64,000 bases of DNA from Syntrophomonas sp. (GTDB lineage: Bacteria > Bacillota > Syntrophomonadia > Syntrophomonadales > Syntrophomonadaceae). The notes beneath the pieces are model-generated. The model saw only the letters and a program-made list of their open reading frames with translations, ran no database searches and had not been told where the DNA came from. Positions 9,472-18,662 of the stretch are shown here, piece after piece. The position numbers and the translations under genes are program-made. The stretch lies in contig JAENZN010000016.1 in assembly GCA_016841245.1 (NCBI GenBank), forward strand, positions 1 through 64,000, written 5' to 3'. Every line of letters starts with the position of its first letter. Positions within the stretch are counted from its first letter, which is position 1.

Positions 9472-10134
9472 TTGCAAACTTTAGAAGCACTGCTGTTAAT
9501 TGCTTTAATTTATCTTATTAAAGCAGCTGTAGTGTTCGTTATTCTAATCTTTATCAGGCCTGTATATCAAAACTGGGGTACTGGGCCGGAAGAAATATCT
9601 CAAGCATTACCGGGAGATAATCTGGTTCCATCACCTAAGCTTATTTCAACCCGGGCTATAGATATTAACGCCCCCGCACAACAGGTTTGGCCGTGGATTG
9701 TACAGATGGGATATGGGCGAGCAGGTTGGTATAATTACGATATTATCAGCCGCTGCATGGGAATGGCAGATTATGTAGGTGGCTGGCGTTCCTCCCGGTG
9801 GATAGTACCTGAACTGCAAAATCTGCAGGTTCGGGACCGGGTAAGACTCTCTAAACACAAAGGATATATAGTTACTGACATACAAGCTAATAAACTGTTG
9901 GTGTTATTCGGAAAGGGAGTCAGAAATTTGCACAGCTGGGTTTATGTGTGTGTTCCCACGGACAATGGCCTTAAGACCAGACTAATTGTTCGCCACCGCA
10001 ATAAGTATTCAGGCTGGTTAAATAAACTACTATTTGAATGTCTTGATATCGGGTTTTTCATTATGGAACGAGGACACCTACTAGGTATAAAGAGACTTGC
10101 GGAAAACTCTTCTTCCTGTGGTGCCCAGCTTTAG
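9472..10134 (+). CDS. Membrane-anchored SRPBCC (START-like) domain protein
   Basis: A 220-residue protein with one N-terminal membrane helix followed by a soluble domain that looks like the SRPBCC/polyketide-cyclase ligand-binding fold: the strand ISTRAIDINAPAQQVWPWI followed by MGYGRAGWYNYD is typical of that group. The ligand is unknown. The ATG at 9454 has no Shine-Dalgarno sequence of its own; its own bases form GGAGGG (9456-9461), which is placed 10 bases before the TTG at 9472, so the TTG is the likelier start. It stands alone on this strand. The 260 bp upstream is AT-rich without a clear promoter. Confidence 0.7.
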   Translation: MQTLEALLLIALIYLIKAAVVFVILIFIRPVYQNWGTGPEEISQALPGDNLVPSPKLISTRAIDINAPAQQVWPWIVQMGYGRAGWYNYDIISRCMGMADYVGGWRSSRWIVPELQNLQVRDRVRLSKHKGYIVTDIQANKLLVLFGKGVRNLHSWVYVCVPTDNGLKTRLIVRHRNKYSGWLNKLLFECLDIGFFIMERGHLLGIKRLAENSSSCGAQL

Positions 10135-10146
10135 AACGGAAGTTTT

Positions 10147-10176
10147 GCGGAGGAACACATGCTGATGATCCTCCGC
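10147..10176. repeat. 8-bp inverted repeat between convergent genes
   Basis: GCGGAGGA and TCCTCCGC pair perfectly with a 14-base loop, in the 54-bp gap between two convergent genes. There is no T run on either side, so termination is possible but not shown. Confidence 0.4.
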
Positions 10177-10188
10177 TCAGGGATATTA

Positions 10189-11832
10189 TTATACCTTTTG
10201 TTCATCTGCAGTTCCTTCATTATCCCCATCTAATGACGGTTTTAATAACTCTACTTCGTACCAGTCTATCATCTCCATACTATTCACCTGCAGTGAAGCT
10301 ACATTCTTGCCCAGCATCTTGGCAGCGGTACTCTGGAACAGCAGCAGACAGGGAGCATCATCTACTATAATCTCTTCTGCTCTATTCATTAGTTTTATCC
10401 TTTCCTGCTGACTTTTCACCTCTTCCCGAGAAGCATCAAGTATTTTATCTACCTGTGAATTATGGTAATTGGAATAGTTGCCGATACCCACTTTACTGCT
10501 GTGAAACATGCCGTACAAAAAGCTATCCGGGTCAGGATAATCAGCCAGCCACTCGAGTCTAAAAAGACTCAAATTCATCTGATTAAGCTGTTTCTTATAG
10601 TAATCCCATTCCATAGGTTGAAGCTGCACCTTTATCCCCAATTCTGCCAGCTGCGCAGCTATAGATTCCCCTACCATGCGATGGCCTTCATCTTCATTAT
10701 AAGTTAATACCAGCTGAGGCAGACCTTCCCCCAGAGGAAAACCGGCTTCCTCCAATAGTTCCTGCGCTTTTTGCGGGTCATAGGAATACCCTCTCATATC
10801 ATGCTGATATCCAGCCATCCCCAGAGGAACAATACTATTGGCAGCACGGTATGAGCCTCCCAAAACCTCATCAATAATCAGATTCCTATCTACAGCGTAG
10901 TTTAAAGCTCTACGCAGCAGGTAATTACCCGCAAACGGCTCTTGGTTAACATTAAAACCCAGCACATAAATGTTAAAAATGGGTTTGTCTATCAACAACT
11001 TTTTGTACTGTTCGCTTTCTTTAATGTTCTTTAACTCATTGAAAGGAAGGGAATCCAGATAATCAACCTTGCCAGCCTGGTACGCTTCAAAAGCTTCCGA
11101 GCCTCCCGTAAATACCTGGGCGTGAATACCTCCCAGTTTGGGTATACCCCGGTAATATTTATCATATCTTTCCAAAAGGACCAGGTTATCCTTTTTTTCT
11201 TTAAATTTGTAGGGTCCGCTGCCCGGGGCTGGCTGCACAGTATCTTCTGTATCATACACCCAGAATATAGGGTTGGTCAGCATAAATATAAAAGCTGCAT
11301 TCGGACTGGTAAATTCTAATCTAATAGTACTGTCATTCACTACTTGAATACCTGAAATATCTGCTGTTTTTCCATCAAGACGTTCCTGACTCCCCTGAAT
11401 CGATAAAAACAGACTAATATTAGACCATTCCCTGGTAGTGGAAAAACTATTTTCCCAGGATGCTTTAATATCCGATGCCCTGATTGCTTTACCATTATGA
11501 AACTTCAGGTTACGCTTAATATTAATAGTAAGAGTCTTACCATCTACTGAATATTTCCAATCACTGGCCATCATAGGTTTAATACTTTTGCTTTCTTCAT
11601 CATAGTAAACCAGACCTTCATATATGGCAGAAGCCAGAAGTCTCTCTTCATGACTATCTATCATAGCAGGTTCCAATGAATCTACGCTGCCTACCAAAGC
11701 GATGTTAAAATTCCTACTATCTAGATAAGCGGTATAGGCAGCCCGGTTATTCATGTAAATAATCCCGCCTATTAATAAAAAGATTCCCAGAATTGCCAGT
11801 GGAAATCCTACTCTCCGTACCGTAATACTCAA
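10189..11832 (-). CDS. Membrane-anchored peptide-type ABC substrate-binding protein (SBP_bac_5)
   Basis: A 547-residue protein of the oligopeptide/dipeptide-binding family (DppA/OppA type). After an N-terminal hydrophobic helix (FPLAILGIFLLIGGIIY) comes the family start FNIALVGSVDSLEPA, then GLVYYDEESKSI, and RRALNYAVDRNLI in the C-terminal lobe. There is no lipobox cysteine, so it is probably held by the uncleaved helix, or secreted. The start is TTG at 11832, 8 bases after GGGAGGGG; the frame continues upstream to 11886 without a better signal. No permease or ATPase genes are nearby, so it is an orphan binding protein or uses a distant transporter. Confidence 0.88.
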   Translation of the reverse strand: MSITVRRVGFPLAILGIFLLIGGIIYMNNRAAYTAYLDSRNFNIALVGSVDSLEPAMIDSHEERLLASAIYEGLVYYDEESKSIKPMMASDWKYSVDGKTLTINIKRNLKFHNGKAIRASDIKASWENSFSTTREWSNISLFLSIQGSQERLDGKTADISGIQVVNDSTIRLEFTSPNAAFIFMLTNPIFWVYDTEDTVQPAPGSGPYKFKEKKDNLVLLERYDKYYRGIPKLGGIHAQVFTGGSEAFEAYQAGKVDYLDSLPFNELKNIKESEQYKKLLIDKPIFNIYVLGFNVNQEPFAGNYLLRRALNYAVDRNLIIDEVLGGSYRAANSIVPLGMAGYQHDMRGYSYDPQKAQELLEEAGFPLGEGLPQLVLTYNEDEGHRMVGESIAAQLAELGIKVQLQPMEWDYYKKQLNQMNLSLFRLEWLADYPDPDSFLYGMFHSSKVGIGNYSNYHNSQVDKILDASREEVKSQQERIKLMNRAEEIIVDDAPCLLLFQSTAAKMLGKNVASLQVNSMEMIDWYEVELLKPSLDGDNEGTADEQKV

Positions 11833-11931
11833 ATGAACTTCCCCTCCCTTTAGCATAACTAATCCTGAAGAAATTATATTAGACAAGCACCCTCTTTATT
11901 CCTTTTTTTACTGTATTTTGCTTTAGAGGAC

Positions 11932-11954
11932 AAAAAAATATACCCCCCTGGGGG
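11932..11954 (-). terminator. Probable terminator after the lytic transglycosylase gene
   Basis: On the minus strand, ACCCCC and GGGGGT form a compact hairpin with a very short loop, followed by a run of seven T (the A run at 11932-11938). It lies 12 bp beyond the stop of the gene at 11966. Confidence 0.55.
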
Positions 11955-11965
11955 TTCCGGTAATT

Positions 11966-12538
11966 CTATTGGTTTCTGGTATAAATAGCCCTATAAGCAT
12001 CATAATTTTGCAGGACATTTCCCACATACTGTTTAGTTTCAGCAAAGGGAATATCTTCTGCGCTCTCCAAACTTCCGTCCCACTGACCGCTCTGAATCCA
12101 TTCCCCTACTTTTCCCCGTCCTGCATTGTAGGCAGCAATAACCGCCGGTAAATTGCCATTAAATTCCTGGCTGAGATTGTCCAGATACCAGCAGCCAAAC
12201 TGGATATTCACCTTGGGCTGATGCAGCTCTGCTGTATCAAAGTTTTCAATTCCCCTCTGCATTGCAATCCACTCAGCAGTCTCAGGCATAATCTGCATAA
12301 GTCCCTTAGCACCTACTGGTGATTCGGCAGTTGACTGAAATTTACTTTCCGCTCTTATAATAGCAAAGACCAGGTAAGGGTCCACCTGGTTGTCATAAGC
12401 AGCGCTAAAAACAATATCCCGATGAGGTTCAGGATAAAATATACTAATCCATTTAGGGAAGGAAATGACTAAACTTAGAAAAATTAGTATAATCACCCAT
12501 AATATTCTTGAAAATCCGCTTTTTGGTTTTCGTTTCAA
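11966..12538 (-). CDS. Lytic transglycosylase (Slt-type)
   Basis: A 190-residue murein-cleaving enzyme with an N-terminal signal-anchor (ILWVIILIFLSLVISF) and an SLT domain. Catalytic Glu64 lies in AIIRAESKF, followed by GAKGLMQIMP (about 77-86) and AAYNAGRGKV. The family cleaves the MurNAc-GlcNAc bond to give 1,6-anhydro-MurNAc. Length matches the short Firmicute forms found next to coaE. It follows coaE on the same strand with a 113-bp gap, so it may be the last gene of the polA-mutM-ytaF-coaE group or have its own promoter. Confidence 0.93.
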   Translation of the reverse strand: MKRKPKSGFSRILWVIILIFLSLVISFPKWISIFYPEPHRDIVFSAAYDNQVDPYLVFAIIRAESKFQSTAESPVGAKGLMQIMPETAEWIAMQRGIENFDTAELHQPKVNIQFGCWYLDNLSQEFNGNLPAVIAAYNAGRGKVGEWIQSGQWDGSLESAEDIPFAETKQYVGNVLQNYDAYRAIYTRNQ

Positions 12539-12651
12539 GTAAAAATCTCCTGACTCTAAATAATAACATAAACATGGGAATCGTTCTCTATTTTACTATT
12601 GGTAGAAATATTAGGTTTCAATTTTATAATTTAATTCCTACTATATATTAC

Positions 12652-13254
12652 TCAAACATTCTTTACAATACGATAATAATTATCGTTAATAAACTGCCTC
12701 ATTTTATCAAGACTTCCAGTGTTGTCTATAACCAGATTTGCACGTTGGGCCTTTTCATCCAGCGGCATCTGCGATTGGATTCTTCGCAACGCGTCCTCCC
12801 GACTGATACCATCTCTTAACATAAGCCGATTAATTTGGGTGTCTAAATCTACCCATACCACCCACACCACATCACACAACACTTCCATGTGAGTTTCATA
12901 GAGCAGGGGCACTTCCAATACCAAAACCCCCTCCGGATGTTCTCGAGCTGCCAGTTTCAACCGTCTCTTTATCTCTTCCATGATTCGGGGATGGGTCATT
13001 TCATTTAGTTTTTTCAAATAATCGGGATGGGCAAAAACACGCAATCCCAGCTTCTCCCGATTGATCGTGTTATCGGAGTTTAAAATATCACGACCAAAGA
13101 ACTCAACTATATCACTCCAGGCGGGTGAACCCGGCACAACAGTGCATCTAGCCACCTCATCAGCGTCAATAATTATGGTCCCTAGTTCTCTCAGGGTACG
13201 GGAAGCTGTACTTTTGCCACTGGCAATTCCACCCGTCAGGCCAATAATTTTCAT
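12652..13254 (-). CDS. coaE: Dephospho-CoA kinase
   Basis: CoaE phosphorylates dephospho-CoA, the last step of CoA synthesis. The 200-residue product starts MKIIGLTGGIASGKST with the P-loop near residues 8-16, and carries the DADEVAR and HPRI motifs of the family. The ATG at 13254 is preceded by GGTGAG at good spacing; upstream codons in frame (to 13269) overlap that signal. It lies 18 bp after ytaF, in the conserved Bacillus-like order polA-mutM-ytaF-coaE. Confidence 0.96.
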   Translation of the reverse strand: MKIIGLTGGIASGKSTASRTLRELGTIIIDADEVARCTVVPGSPAWSDIVEFFGRDILNSDNTINREKLGLRVFAHPDYLKKLNEMTHPRIMEEIKRRLKLAAREHPEGVLVLEVPLLYETHMEVLCDVVWVVWVDLDTQINRLMLRDGISREDALRRIQSQMPLDEKAQRANLVIDNTGSLDKMRQFINDNYYRIVKNV

Positions 13255-13272
13255 CCGGTCACTCACCAACTT

Positions 13273-13908
13273 CTACATAATTTCACTTATCCCTATTATT
13301 ATAAAAATTAGACCCGGTATAACAGCGGACAGGCTTTTTACTAAGCCATGATCAAAAAGAGCTCCGGTTATTAATCCCAGATTCACCAGTATAAATTTTA
13401 ACACACCAACCGCCAGTACTGCATAAAAAATATTCAAACCGGTCATAGCCATACCAATACCAGCTCCCATAGCATCCAGAGCCAGAGCCAGACCAAGAAA
13501 AAACGCCTCTCCAGCACTAATCACCCCGGACTTATCGAAATCAGCCCGCGCAGGTTCTTTAAGTATGTGTATAATTATTCCCAGTGGTTTTATAGAGAGG
13601 CTGAGTATCGGTTGGTCTTCTTCGCCTTCGATCTCATCAATCCTTTCACTAAAAGCCTGGAGTAGGAAATAGCATCCTATTCCTGCAATGGCCACCGCTC
13701 CTATCCGGTTAGCCAGTCCCGGGGTCAAAATAGCAACCAGACCTCGTCCGCAAAGCATAGAGAAAGTGACTGCCAGAGCAGATGCCAGTGAAATAACTAG
13801 TAAAGAGGACAAGGGAATTTTGATTTTTTTCACCCCATAAGCAATCCCTGCTGCAAATCCATCTGCACTTACTGCCAAACCAAATAGAATTGCTGTTAAT
13901 AAATCCAA
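13273..13908 (-). CDS. ytaF: Sporulation membrane protein YtaF (MntP-like)
   Basis: A 211-residue polytopic protein with two internally similar halves: LAVSADGFAAGIAYG near the N-terminus and LALALDAMGAGIGMA in the second half, each with an acidic residue in a membrane helix as in MntP-type manganese exporters. In Bacillus subtilis the orthologue lies between mutM and coaE and is a sporulation membrane protein. Here the position is the same. A TTG at 13908 sits 7 bases after AGGAG; a GTG at 13917 is also in frame but touches the Shine-Dalgarno sequence. The exact substrate is unknown. Confidence 0.88.
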   Translation of the reverse strand: MDLLTAILFGLAVSADGFAAGIAYGVKKIKIPLSSLLVISLASALAVTFSMLCGRGLVAILTPGLANRIGAVAIAGIGCYFLLQAFSERIDEIEGEEDQPILSLSIKPLGIIIHILKEPARADFDKSGVISAGEAFFLGLALALDAMGAGIGMAMTGLNIFYAVLAVGVLKFILVNLGLITGALFDHGLVKSLSAVIPGLIFIIIGISEIM

Positions 13909-13988
13909 AGGAGCCACTCCTATCCGATTAGTAGTATGATTTATCTCTACTATATGGATAAAAGTATTAAAGTGTTACCACAACATAA

Positions 13989-14798
13989 TTACTTCTGACA
14001 TGATTCACAGTAGTGACTGCTTCGGCCTCCTATTTGTTCTCTTATAATCAAGCTGCCGCATACCAAACACTTTTCTCCTTCCCGACCATAGACTTGCAGA
14101 TGTTCCTGGAATCCTCCTCGGTCATTATTCCCATCACGATAATCCCTGAAAGTAGTACCCCTTTTTTCTATGCCCTTTCGAAGGACCTTCTTTATAGCCC
14201 GGTTCAGACGAACTACTTCTTCATCTGCTAAAGACCCAGCTGCTCGGTCTGGCCTAATACGGGCCAGGAAGAGTGCCTCATCAGCATATATATTACCTAT
14301 ACCTGCTATCAGTTTTTGATCCAGAATCAGTGTTTTAATAGCTATGCGACGATTTTCAATGATAGACCTTAAATAAGCTGTACAAAAATCCCGGTTAAGT
14401 GGTTCTTTACCTAATTTGCAAATAATAGTATCCGGATTTCTCAAAAGCCATACTCCCCCAAATCGGCGGGGATCCTGGAAAACCATCTTTTTGCCATTAT
14501 CAAGCTGCAAAATAAGGTGCACATGTTTTTCAGCCACCTCGTCCTGACCCTCCAGCATATAAAAGCGACCGCTCATACCCATGTGTACCAATATATAATA
14601 ATCACTCCCAGCCAGGGTTATAATCAGGTATTTGCCCCGGCGTCGGAAACTATCAATAGTTAGTCCATGAACTGCTTCCGGTTCGAAATCCCTGGTCCTT
14701 ATGATATCCGGTCTGATTATTTCTATTTTGCTTATCCTGGCTCCTTCGTTAACTGCCAGGGATTTTTTAATGGTTTCGACTTCTGGTAATTCAGGCAT
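13989..14798 (-). CDS. mutM: Formamidopyrimidine-DNA glycosylase
   Basis: MutM (Fpg) removes 8-oxoguanine and formamidopyrimidines and nicks the abasic site. The 269-residue protein begins MPELPEVETI, with Pro2 as nucleophile and Glu3 as catalytic acid. It contains the H2TH region (LIAGIGNIYADE) and ends with a C4 zinc finger (CLVCG and HYCESC). It starts 20 bp after the polA stop, with GGAGG upstream, and is probably co-transcribed with polA, as in Bacillus. Confidence 0.97.
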   Translation of the reverse strand: MPELPEVETIKKSLAVNEGARISKIEIIRPDIIRTRDFEPEAVHGLTIDSFRRRGKYLIITLAGSDYYILVHMGMSGRFYMLEGQDEVAEKHVHLILQLDNGKKMVFQDPRRFGGVWLLRNPDTIICKLGKEPLNRDFCTAYLRSIIENRRIAIKTLILDQKLIAGIGNIYADEALFLARIRPDRAAGSLADEEVVRLNRAIKKVLRKGIEKRGTTFRDYRDGNNDRGGFQEHLQVYGREGEKCLVCGSLIIREQIGGRSSHYCESCQK

Positions 14799-14818
14799 AA
14801 TACCTCCAATTATCCACT

Positions 14819-17449
14819 TTACTGCTGTCCCGAGGGATACTCCTGCATATCATACCAGTTGGTTCCCATCTTCAGCGATACTATCAGCGGAACTTTTAAT
14901 TCACAGGCATTTTCCATACACCCGGTTAAAAGGATGGCTACCTCTTCCATTTCCTTTTTCGGCACTTCCAAAATTAAATCGTCATGCACCTGCAGCAGCA
15001 GACGACTTTCTAACCCTCTAGACCTAATCTCCCTGGCTGCATCGATCATAGCCAGCTTTATTATATCTGCCGAGGTTCCCTGGATAGGAGTATTTAAAGC
15101 CATTCTCCGGGCAAAAGACTGCAGCATTTTATTGCTGGCATTCAGGTCAGGCAAATATCGGCGCCGTTTTAGAATCGTCTCTACATAACCGTACTCTTTG
15201 CCAAACTGCACAATATCGTCCATATAGCGTCGTACGCCCGGATAACTATCCAGGTAATTATCAATGTACATCCTGGCCTCTTTGCGACTTACTCCGGTGT
15301 CCCGAGCCAGTCCAAAATCACTTATTCCATAAATAATACCAAAATTAACGGCTTTAGCCCGATACCGCAATTCGCCCGTTACCTTTTCCAGGGGCACGTG
15401 AAATATCTCGGCCGCAGTTCGGCTGTGAATATCAATCCCTTTTCTAAATGTATTTATCAGGTTTTCATCTCCACTGATATGAGCCAGGGAGCGAAGATCT
15501 ATCTGGGAATAATCCGCCGATAAAATAACATGCTGATCATCCCGAGCGGTAAAAGCTCTGCGTATCCTCCGCCCTACTTCCATACGGATAGGTATATTCT
15601 GCAGGTTCGGTTCAATGCTGGATAAGCGCCCGGTAGCGGTCTGAGCCTGCTTGAATATGGTATGTATCCGGCCGCTTTCGGGATGAATATATCCCTGCAG
15701 GGCATCAGCATAAGTAGATTTTAATTTGGCCAGCTGTCTATATTCTAATATCAACGGTATGATATCATGATCTTCATAAAGCTCTTCTAAAATCTCGGCC
15801 CCAGTAGAATACCCAGTCTTAGTTTTTTTTATTACTCTTAAACCCAAATCCTCAAACAGGATTTTCCCCAGTTGTTTGGGCGAATTAATATTGAATTCAC
15901 TGCCGGCCAGTCCATATATTTTCCTCTCATCTCGGGCTATTCTTTCCGACAATTCTCTGGATAGGTCCAGCAAAATTTTACGTTCTACTCTTATTCCCGA
16001 GTATTCCATATCAGCCAGTACCTTGGATAGAGGTAGTTCGACTCGATAATACAATGATTTTAATTCCTCATCCGTCAACTGCTCCAGTGTCAAGAAAAGT
16101 TCCTTAATCCAACTGACCAGCAGTACATAATCGCTGCGATCTGCATTGAGGTTTAAATATCTAAATATGGTCAAAGATAATTCTCCTCCATCAAATGCGG
16201 GATCGATCACATAAGCCATAAGCATAGAATCTCCCTCTATCCCCTGAAGGTTTACCCCGTGCCTCATCAACAGAACCTGAGCAAATTTTGCATTGTGAAT
16301 ATATTTTTTGATGCTGCTGCTTTCGAGCACAGGCTTTATCCATGTAATTTTCTCATAACGTTTTTCATTAAAATTGATATAAAAAACCTTCCCATCAATC
16401 TCCATATATAGAGCGTTCAAGCTGCCCCACATAGGATGATGGCTGTCACTCTGCACAATAAGGGATATTCCTGCCGGCTCTGCAATTTTAAGCAAATCGG
16501 CCATTTCCAATGAGGAAGCTATTTCGATAACTGACAGATGTTTTCCTGAAAGCTGCTCTGAGTTATTATCAGTCTGGCTGTCTTCCAGTTCCCTTAGAAA
16601 GTTTTTAAATTCCAATTCCTTGTACATCTTTTTCAGGCTTTCATAATCTGCTTCTCTAAGCAGGTAATCATCCAAATTTTCATGGAGCTCAATATCCGTT
16701 GCGATGGTCCCCAGCTCCCGGCTTAAAAAAGCTAGCTCACGGTGCTCCAACAATTTCTCTACCAGCTTTTTACCCTTTACCTGATCAAGGTGCTCATATA
16801 GATTCTCCAATCCTCCGAATTCTTTGATCAACTTAATAGCAGTTTTCGCCCCTACTCCGGGCACTCCCGGAATATTGTCAGAGGGATCACCCATCAAGCC
16901 TTTAATGTCCTTCATCTGCTCCGGATTCACTTCCCATTTCGCCTTCACCTGGGCGGGATCATATTTCTCTACCTCACTGATACCTTTGCGGGTCATAATT
17001 ACATTAACCTGCTCCGAGACTAGCTGCAGGGTATCACCATCTCCGGTAACAACCACGGTATCCATACCCTTTTCTACTGCCTTCCGGCACAAGGTACCGA
17101 TAATATCATCTGCCTCATATCCGTCCATTTCCAGGTATACAATATTACGAGCTTTCAAAACCTCCCGGAGCAGATTAAACTGACCTTTCAGCTCATCTGG
17201 AGGAGCAGAGCGGTTAGCTTTATAAGCCTGATACATTTCCCGCCGGAAAGTATCCCGGCTCTTATCAAAAGCTACTACAATATGAGATGGTTTTTCTTCC
17301 GCTACCACCCGGTTAAACATGGTCAAGAAGCCATATACACCATTAGTAAATATCCCCTGGCTGGTCTGCAGCAGGGGCAGAGCATAGAATGCTCGGTATA
17401 AAAGGCTATTTCCATCTATAAGCATAATTTTTCGATTCATCCTGCCCAT
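14819..17449 (-). CDS. polA: DNA polymerase I
   Basis: An 876-residue family A polymerase for Okazaki fragment maturation and repair. The N-terminal 5'-3' exonuclease domain is intact (IDGNSLLYRAFYA; GDPSDNIPGVPGVGAKTA). The central 3'-5' exonuclease region is degenerate: the usual D-x-E motif is absent and the exo II region reads HNAKFAQVLL without the aspartate, so proofreading is probably lost, as in several Firmicute PolA proteins. The polymerase motifs are intact: SADYSQIDLR (A), RYRAKAVNFGIIYG (B), LQVHDDLILE (C). ATG at 17449 or 17440 are both possible starts. It leads the operon with mutM, ytaF and coaE. Confidence 0.97.
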   Translation of the reverse strand: MGRMNRKIMLIDGNSLLYRAFYALPLLQTSQGIFTNGVYGFLTMFNRVVAEEKPSHIVVAFDKSRDTFRREMYQAYKANRSAPPDELKGQFNLLREVLKARNIVYLEMDGYEADDIIGTLCRKAVEKGMDTVVVTGDGDTLQLVSEQVNVIMTRKGISEVEKYDPAQVKAKWEVNPEQMKDIKGLMGDPSDNIPGVPGVGAKTAIKLIKEFGGLENLYEHLDQVKGKKLVEKLLEHRELAFLSRELGTIATDIELHENLDDYLLREADYESLKKMYKELEFKNFLRELEDSQTDNNSEQLSGKHLSVIEIASSLEMADLLKIAEPAGISLIVQSDSHHPMWGSLNALYMEIDGKVFYINFNEKRYEKITWIKPVLESSSIKKYIHNAKFAQVLLMRHGVNLQGIEGDSMLMAYVIDPAFDGGELSLTIFRYLNLNADRSDYVLLVSWIKELFLTLEQLTDEELKSLYYRVELPLSKVLADMEYSGIRVERKILLDLSRELSERIARDERKIYGLAGSEFNINSPKQLGKILFEDLGLRVIKKTKTGYSTGAEILEELYEDHDIIPLILEYRQLAKLKSTYADALQGYIHPESGRIHTIFKQAQTATGRLSSIEPNLQNIPIRMEVGRRIRRAFTARDDQHVILSADYSQIDLRSLAHISGDENLINTFRKGIDIHSRTAAEIFHVPLEKVTGELRYRAKAVNFGIIYGISDFGLARDTGVSRKEARMYIDNYLDSYPGVRRYMDDIVQFGKEYGYVETILKRRRYLPDLNASNKMLQSFARRMALNTPIQGTSADIIKLAMIDAAREIRSRGLESRLLLQVHDDLILEVPKKEMEEVAILLTGCMENACELKVPLIVSLKMGTNWYDMQEYPSGQQ

Positions 17450-17520
17450 CCTTTTCCTAATTTACTTGCTTATCCCCCATTATAACAATTCCTGCCCGGC
17501 AATACACAGACTAAAACGTA

Positions 17521-17607
17521 TCAAGGGTGTCAAGGGGACGGTTCTTCTGACACACATTCTGATTGTATTTGTGTGTGTCAGAAGAACCGTCCCCTTGACA
17601 CCCTTGA
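17521..17607. repeat. Perfect 36-bp inverted repeat (REP-like palindrome)
   Basis: Two perfect 36-base arms (17521-17556 and 17572-17607) flank a 15-base loop. The core carries GGGGACGGTTCTTCTGACAC, a type of palindrome I recall as scattered in Clostridia. It lies between polA and the broken anti-sigma gene; the anti-sigma frame ends 3 bases from its outer edge. No target-site duplication is apparent. Confidence 0.9.
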
Positions 17608-17609
17608 CA

Positions 17610-17826
17610 TTACTTCATTAATTTTTCATGTAAATCTATCACAAACCCATCAGGCAATTTAGATTCTTCTAGCTATTTCAAAATATTCTGGCAGTATTTT
17701 AAATGTTCTAACTCTCTTCTGCACCATACACAATGTTTTATATGATTAGTTATCATCTGGGTCTCATTGATATCAACCATATAATCAATATACAGATAAA
17801 AGCTCCCCTATCCTTGTACAGCTCAT
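17610..17826 (-). pseudogene. Broken zinc-binding anti-sigma factor gene (zf-HC2)
   Basis: Directly after the ECF sigma stop there is GGGGAGG, 7 bases, then ATG at 17826. That frame reads MSCTRIGELLSVY and stops. One frame over, the sequence continues as an anti-sigma zinc-finger domain: YMVDINETQ, then NHIKHCVWCRRELEHLK, which has the H-x3-C-x2-C ZAS motif. That frame meets an in-frame TAG at 17673-17675 and then reads on to KLPDGFVIDLHEKL before TAA at 17610. So the gene has one frameshift and one nonsense codon, and lacks the membrane and extracellular parts. The remaining sequence toward polA holds the palindrome. The call rests on manual translation. Confidence 0.75.
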
Positions 17827-17857
17827 GCACTGTCCTCCCCGTATTTAGACAGGGAGA

Positions 17858-18436
17858 TTAAGGTAAAAGTTCCCTTTTTATAAAATTTTTTCTGAATATG
17901 GTTCTAGCTCTGCTCAACCGGGATTTTACGGTACCAGAAGAACAACTTAACACTTCCGATATTTCTTCATAACTTAGTCCCATCATATCTCTTAATATGA
18001 TAACCGTTTTATGCTCCGGCTTCATATTGTCAAGTACGGTCTGAATATAAAGAGACAATTCTTTTTGCTCATATAGGGCTTCTACCGTTGGCCTGACATC
18101 AGCAAACTCCTTTTCTAATTCACTATCAAGTGTCTCCAGAGGTTCGTGCATGGAAACTGTAGTCACTCTTCTTTTGCGCCGCCTGAGTTCATCCAGGCAG
18201 ATGTTAGTAGCTACCCGGTACAGCCAGGTACCAAAACTTGATTTACCTTTAAAAGAATCTAATGAGCGATAAGCTTTGATAAACGCTTCCTGAGCCATGT
18301 CATATGCATCGTCCTCATTACCCATATACCTGTAACATAACGTATATATCTTAGTCTGATACTCCATTACCAATTGCTCAAAAGCCTGGGTCTCTCCCTG
18401 CATACTCAGGAGTATCAAGTCTTTCTCTGTCACCAT
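17858..18436 (-). CDS. ECF-type RNA polymerase sigma factor (SigW/SigE-like)
   Basis: A 192-residue group IV sigma factor. Region 2 includes AQEAFIKAYRSLDSFKGKSSFGTWLYRVATN (about 50-80; only characteristic words are YRVATNICLDELRRRKR), and region 4 is GLSYEEISEVLSCSSGTVKSRLSRAR, with the helix-turn-helix contacting the -35 element. It would direct a stress or envelope regulon. Its usual partner, a membrane anti-sigma factor in the same operon, is present only as a broken gene just downstream, so activity may be unrestrained or governed elsewhere. The start ATG is preceded by GGGGAG. The 280 bp upstream contains no promoter I can support. Confidence 0.93.
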   Translation of the reverse strand: MVTEKDLILLSMQGETQAFEQLVMEYQTKIYTLCYRYMGNEDDAYDMAQEAFIKAYRSLDSFKGKSSFGTWLYRVATNICLDELRRRKRRVTTVSMHEPLETLDSELEKEFADVRPTVEALYEQKELSLYIQTVLDNMKPEHKTVIILRDMMGLSYEEISEVLSCSSGTVKSRLSRARTIFRKNFIKRELLP

Positions 18437-18662
18437 ATCAGGTATCTCCCCTGTTTCGAATTCTGCCGCAATAAAATAGCACGGAAAGATATATTTATGT
18501 TTTTAATAATTACTCTTAAATTCGTCATTAATCGCCTTAAACCTTCGATAAAACCCTGCCTTCTTATGGTAAAGAAGGTTACTAATTTCATCTCCAGGTC
18601 AAAAAAGGGGCTTTTGGTCAAGTGTTCCAGGGAATGCCACTGGTCAAGCTAAATAATCTTCC

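Noticed and set aside
17673-17826. Programmed frameshift rather than mutation in the anti-sigma gene
   Set aside because: There is no slippery heptamer at the frame change, a further TAG occurs downstream, and the membrane part is missing, so decay is the simpler explanation.
18541-18600. ECF-type autoregulatory promoter (GTAACCTTC) upstream of the sigma gene
   Set aside because: No CGTC or CGTA -10 element lies at the required distance; not supportable.
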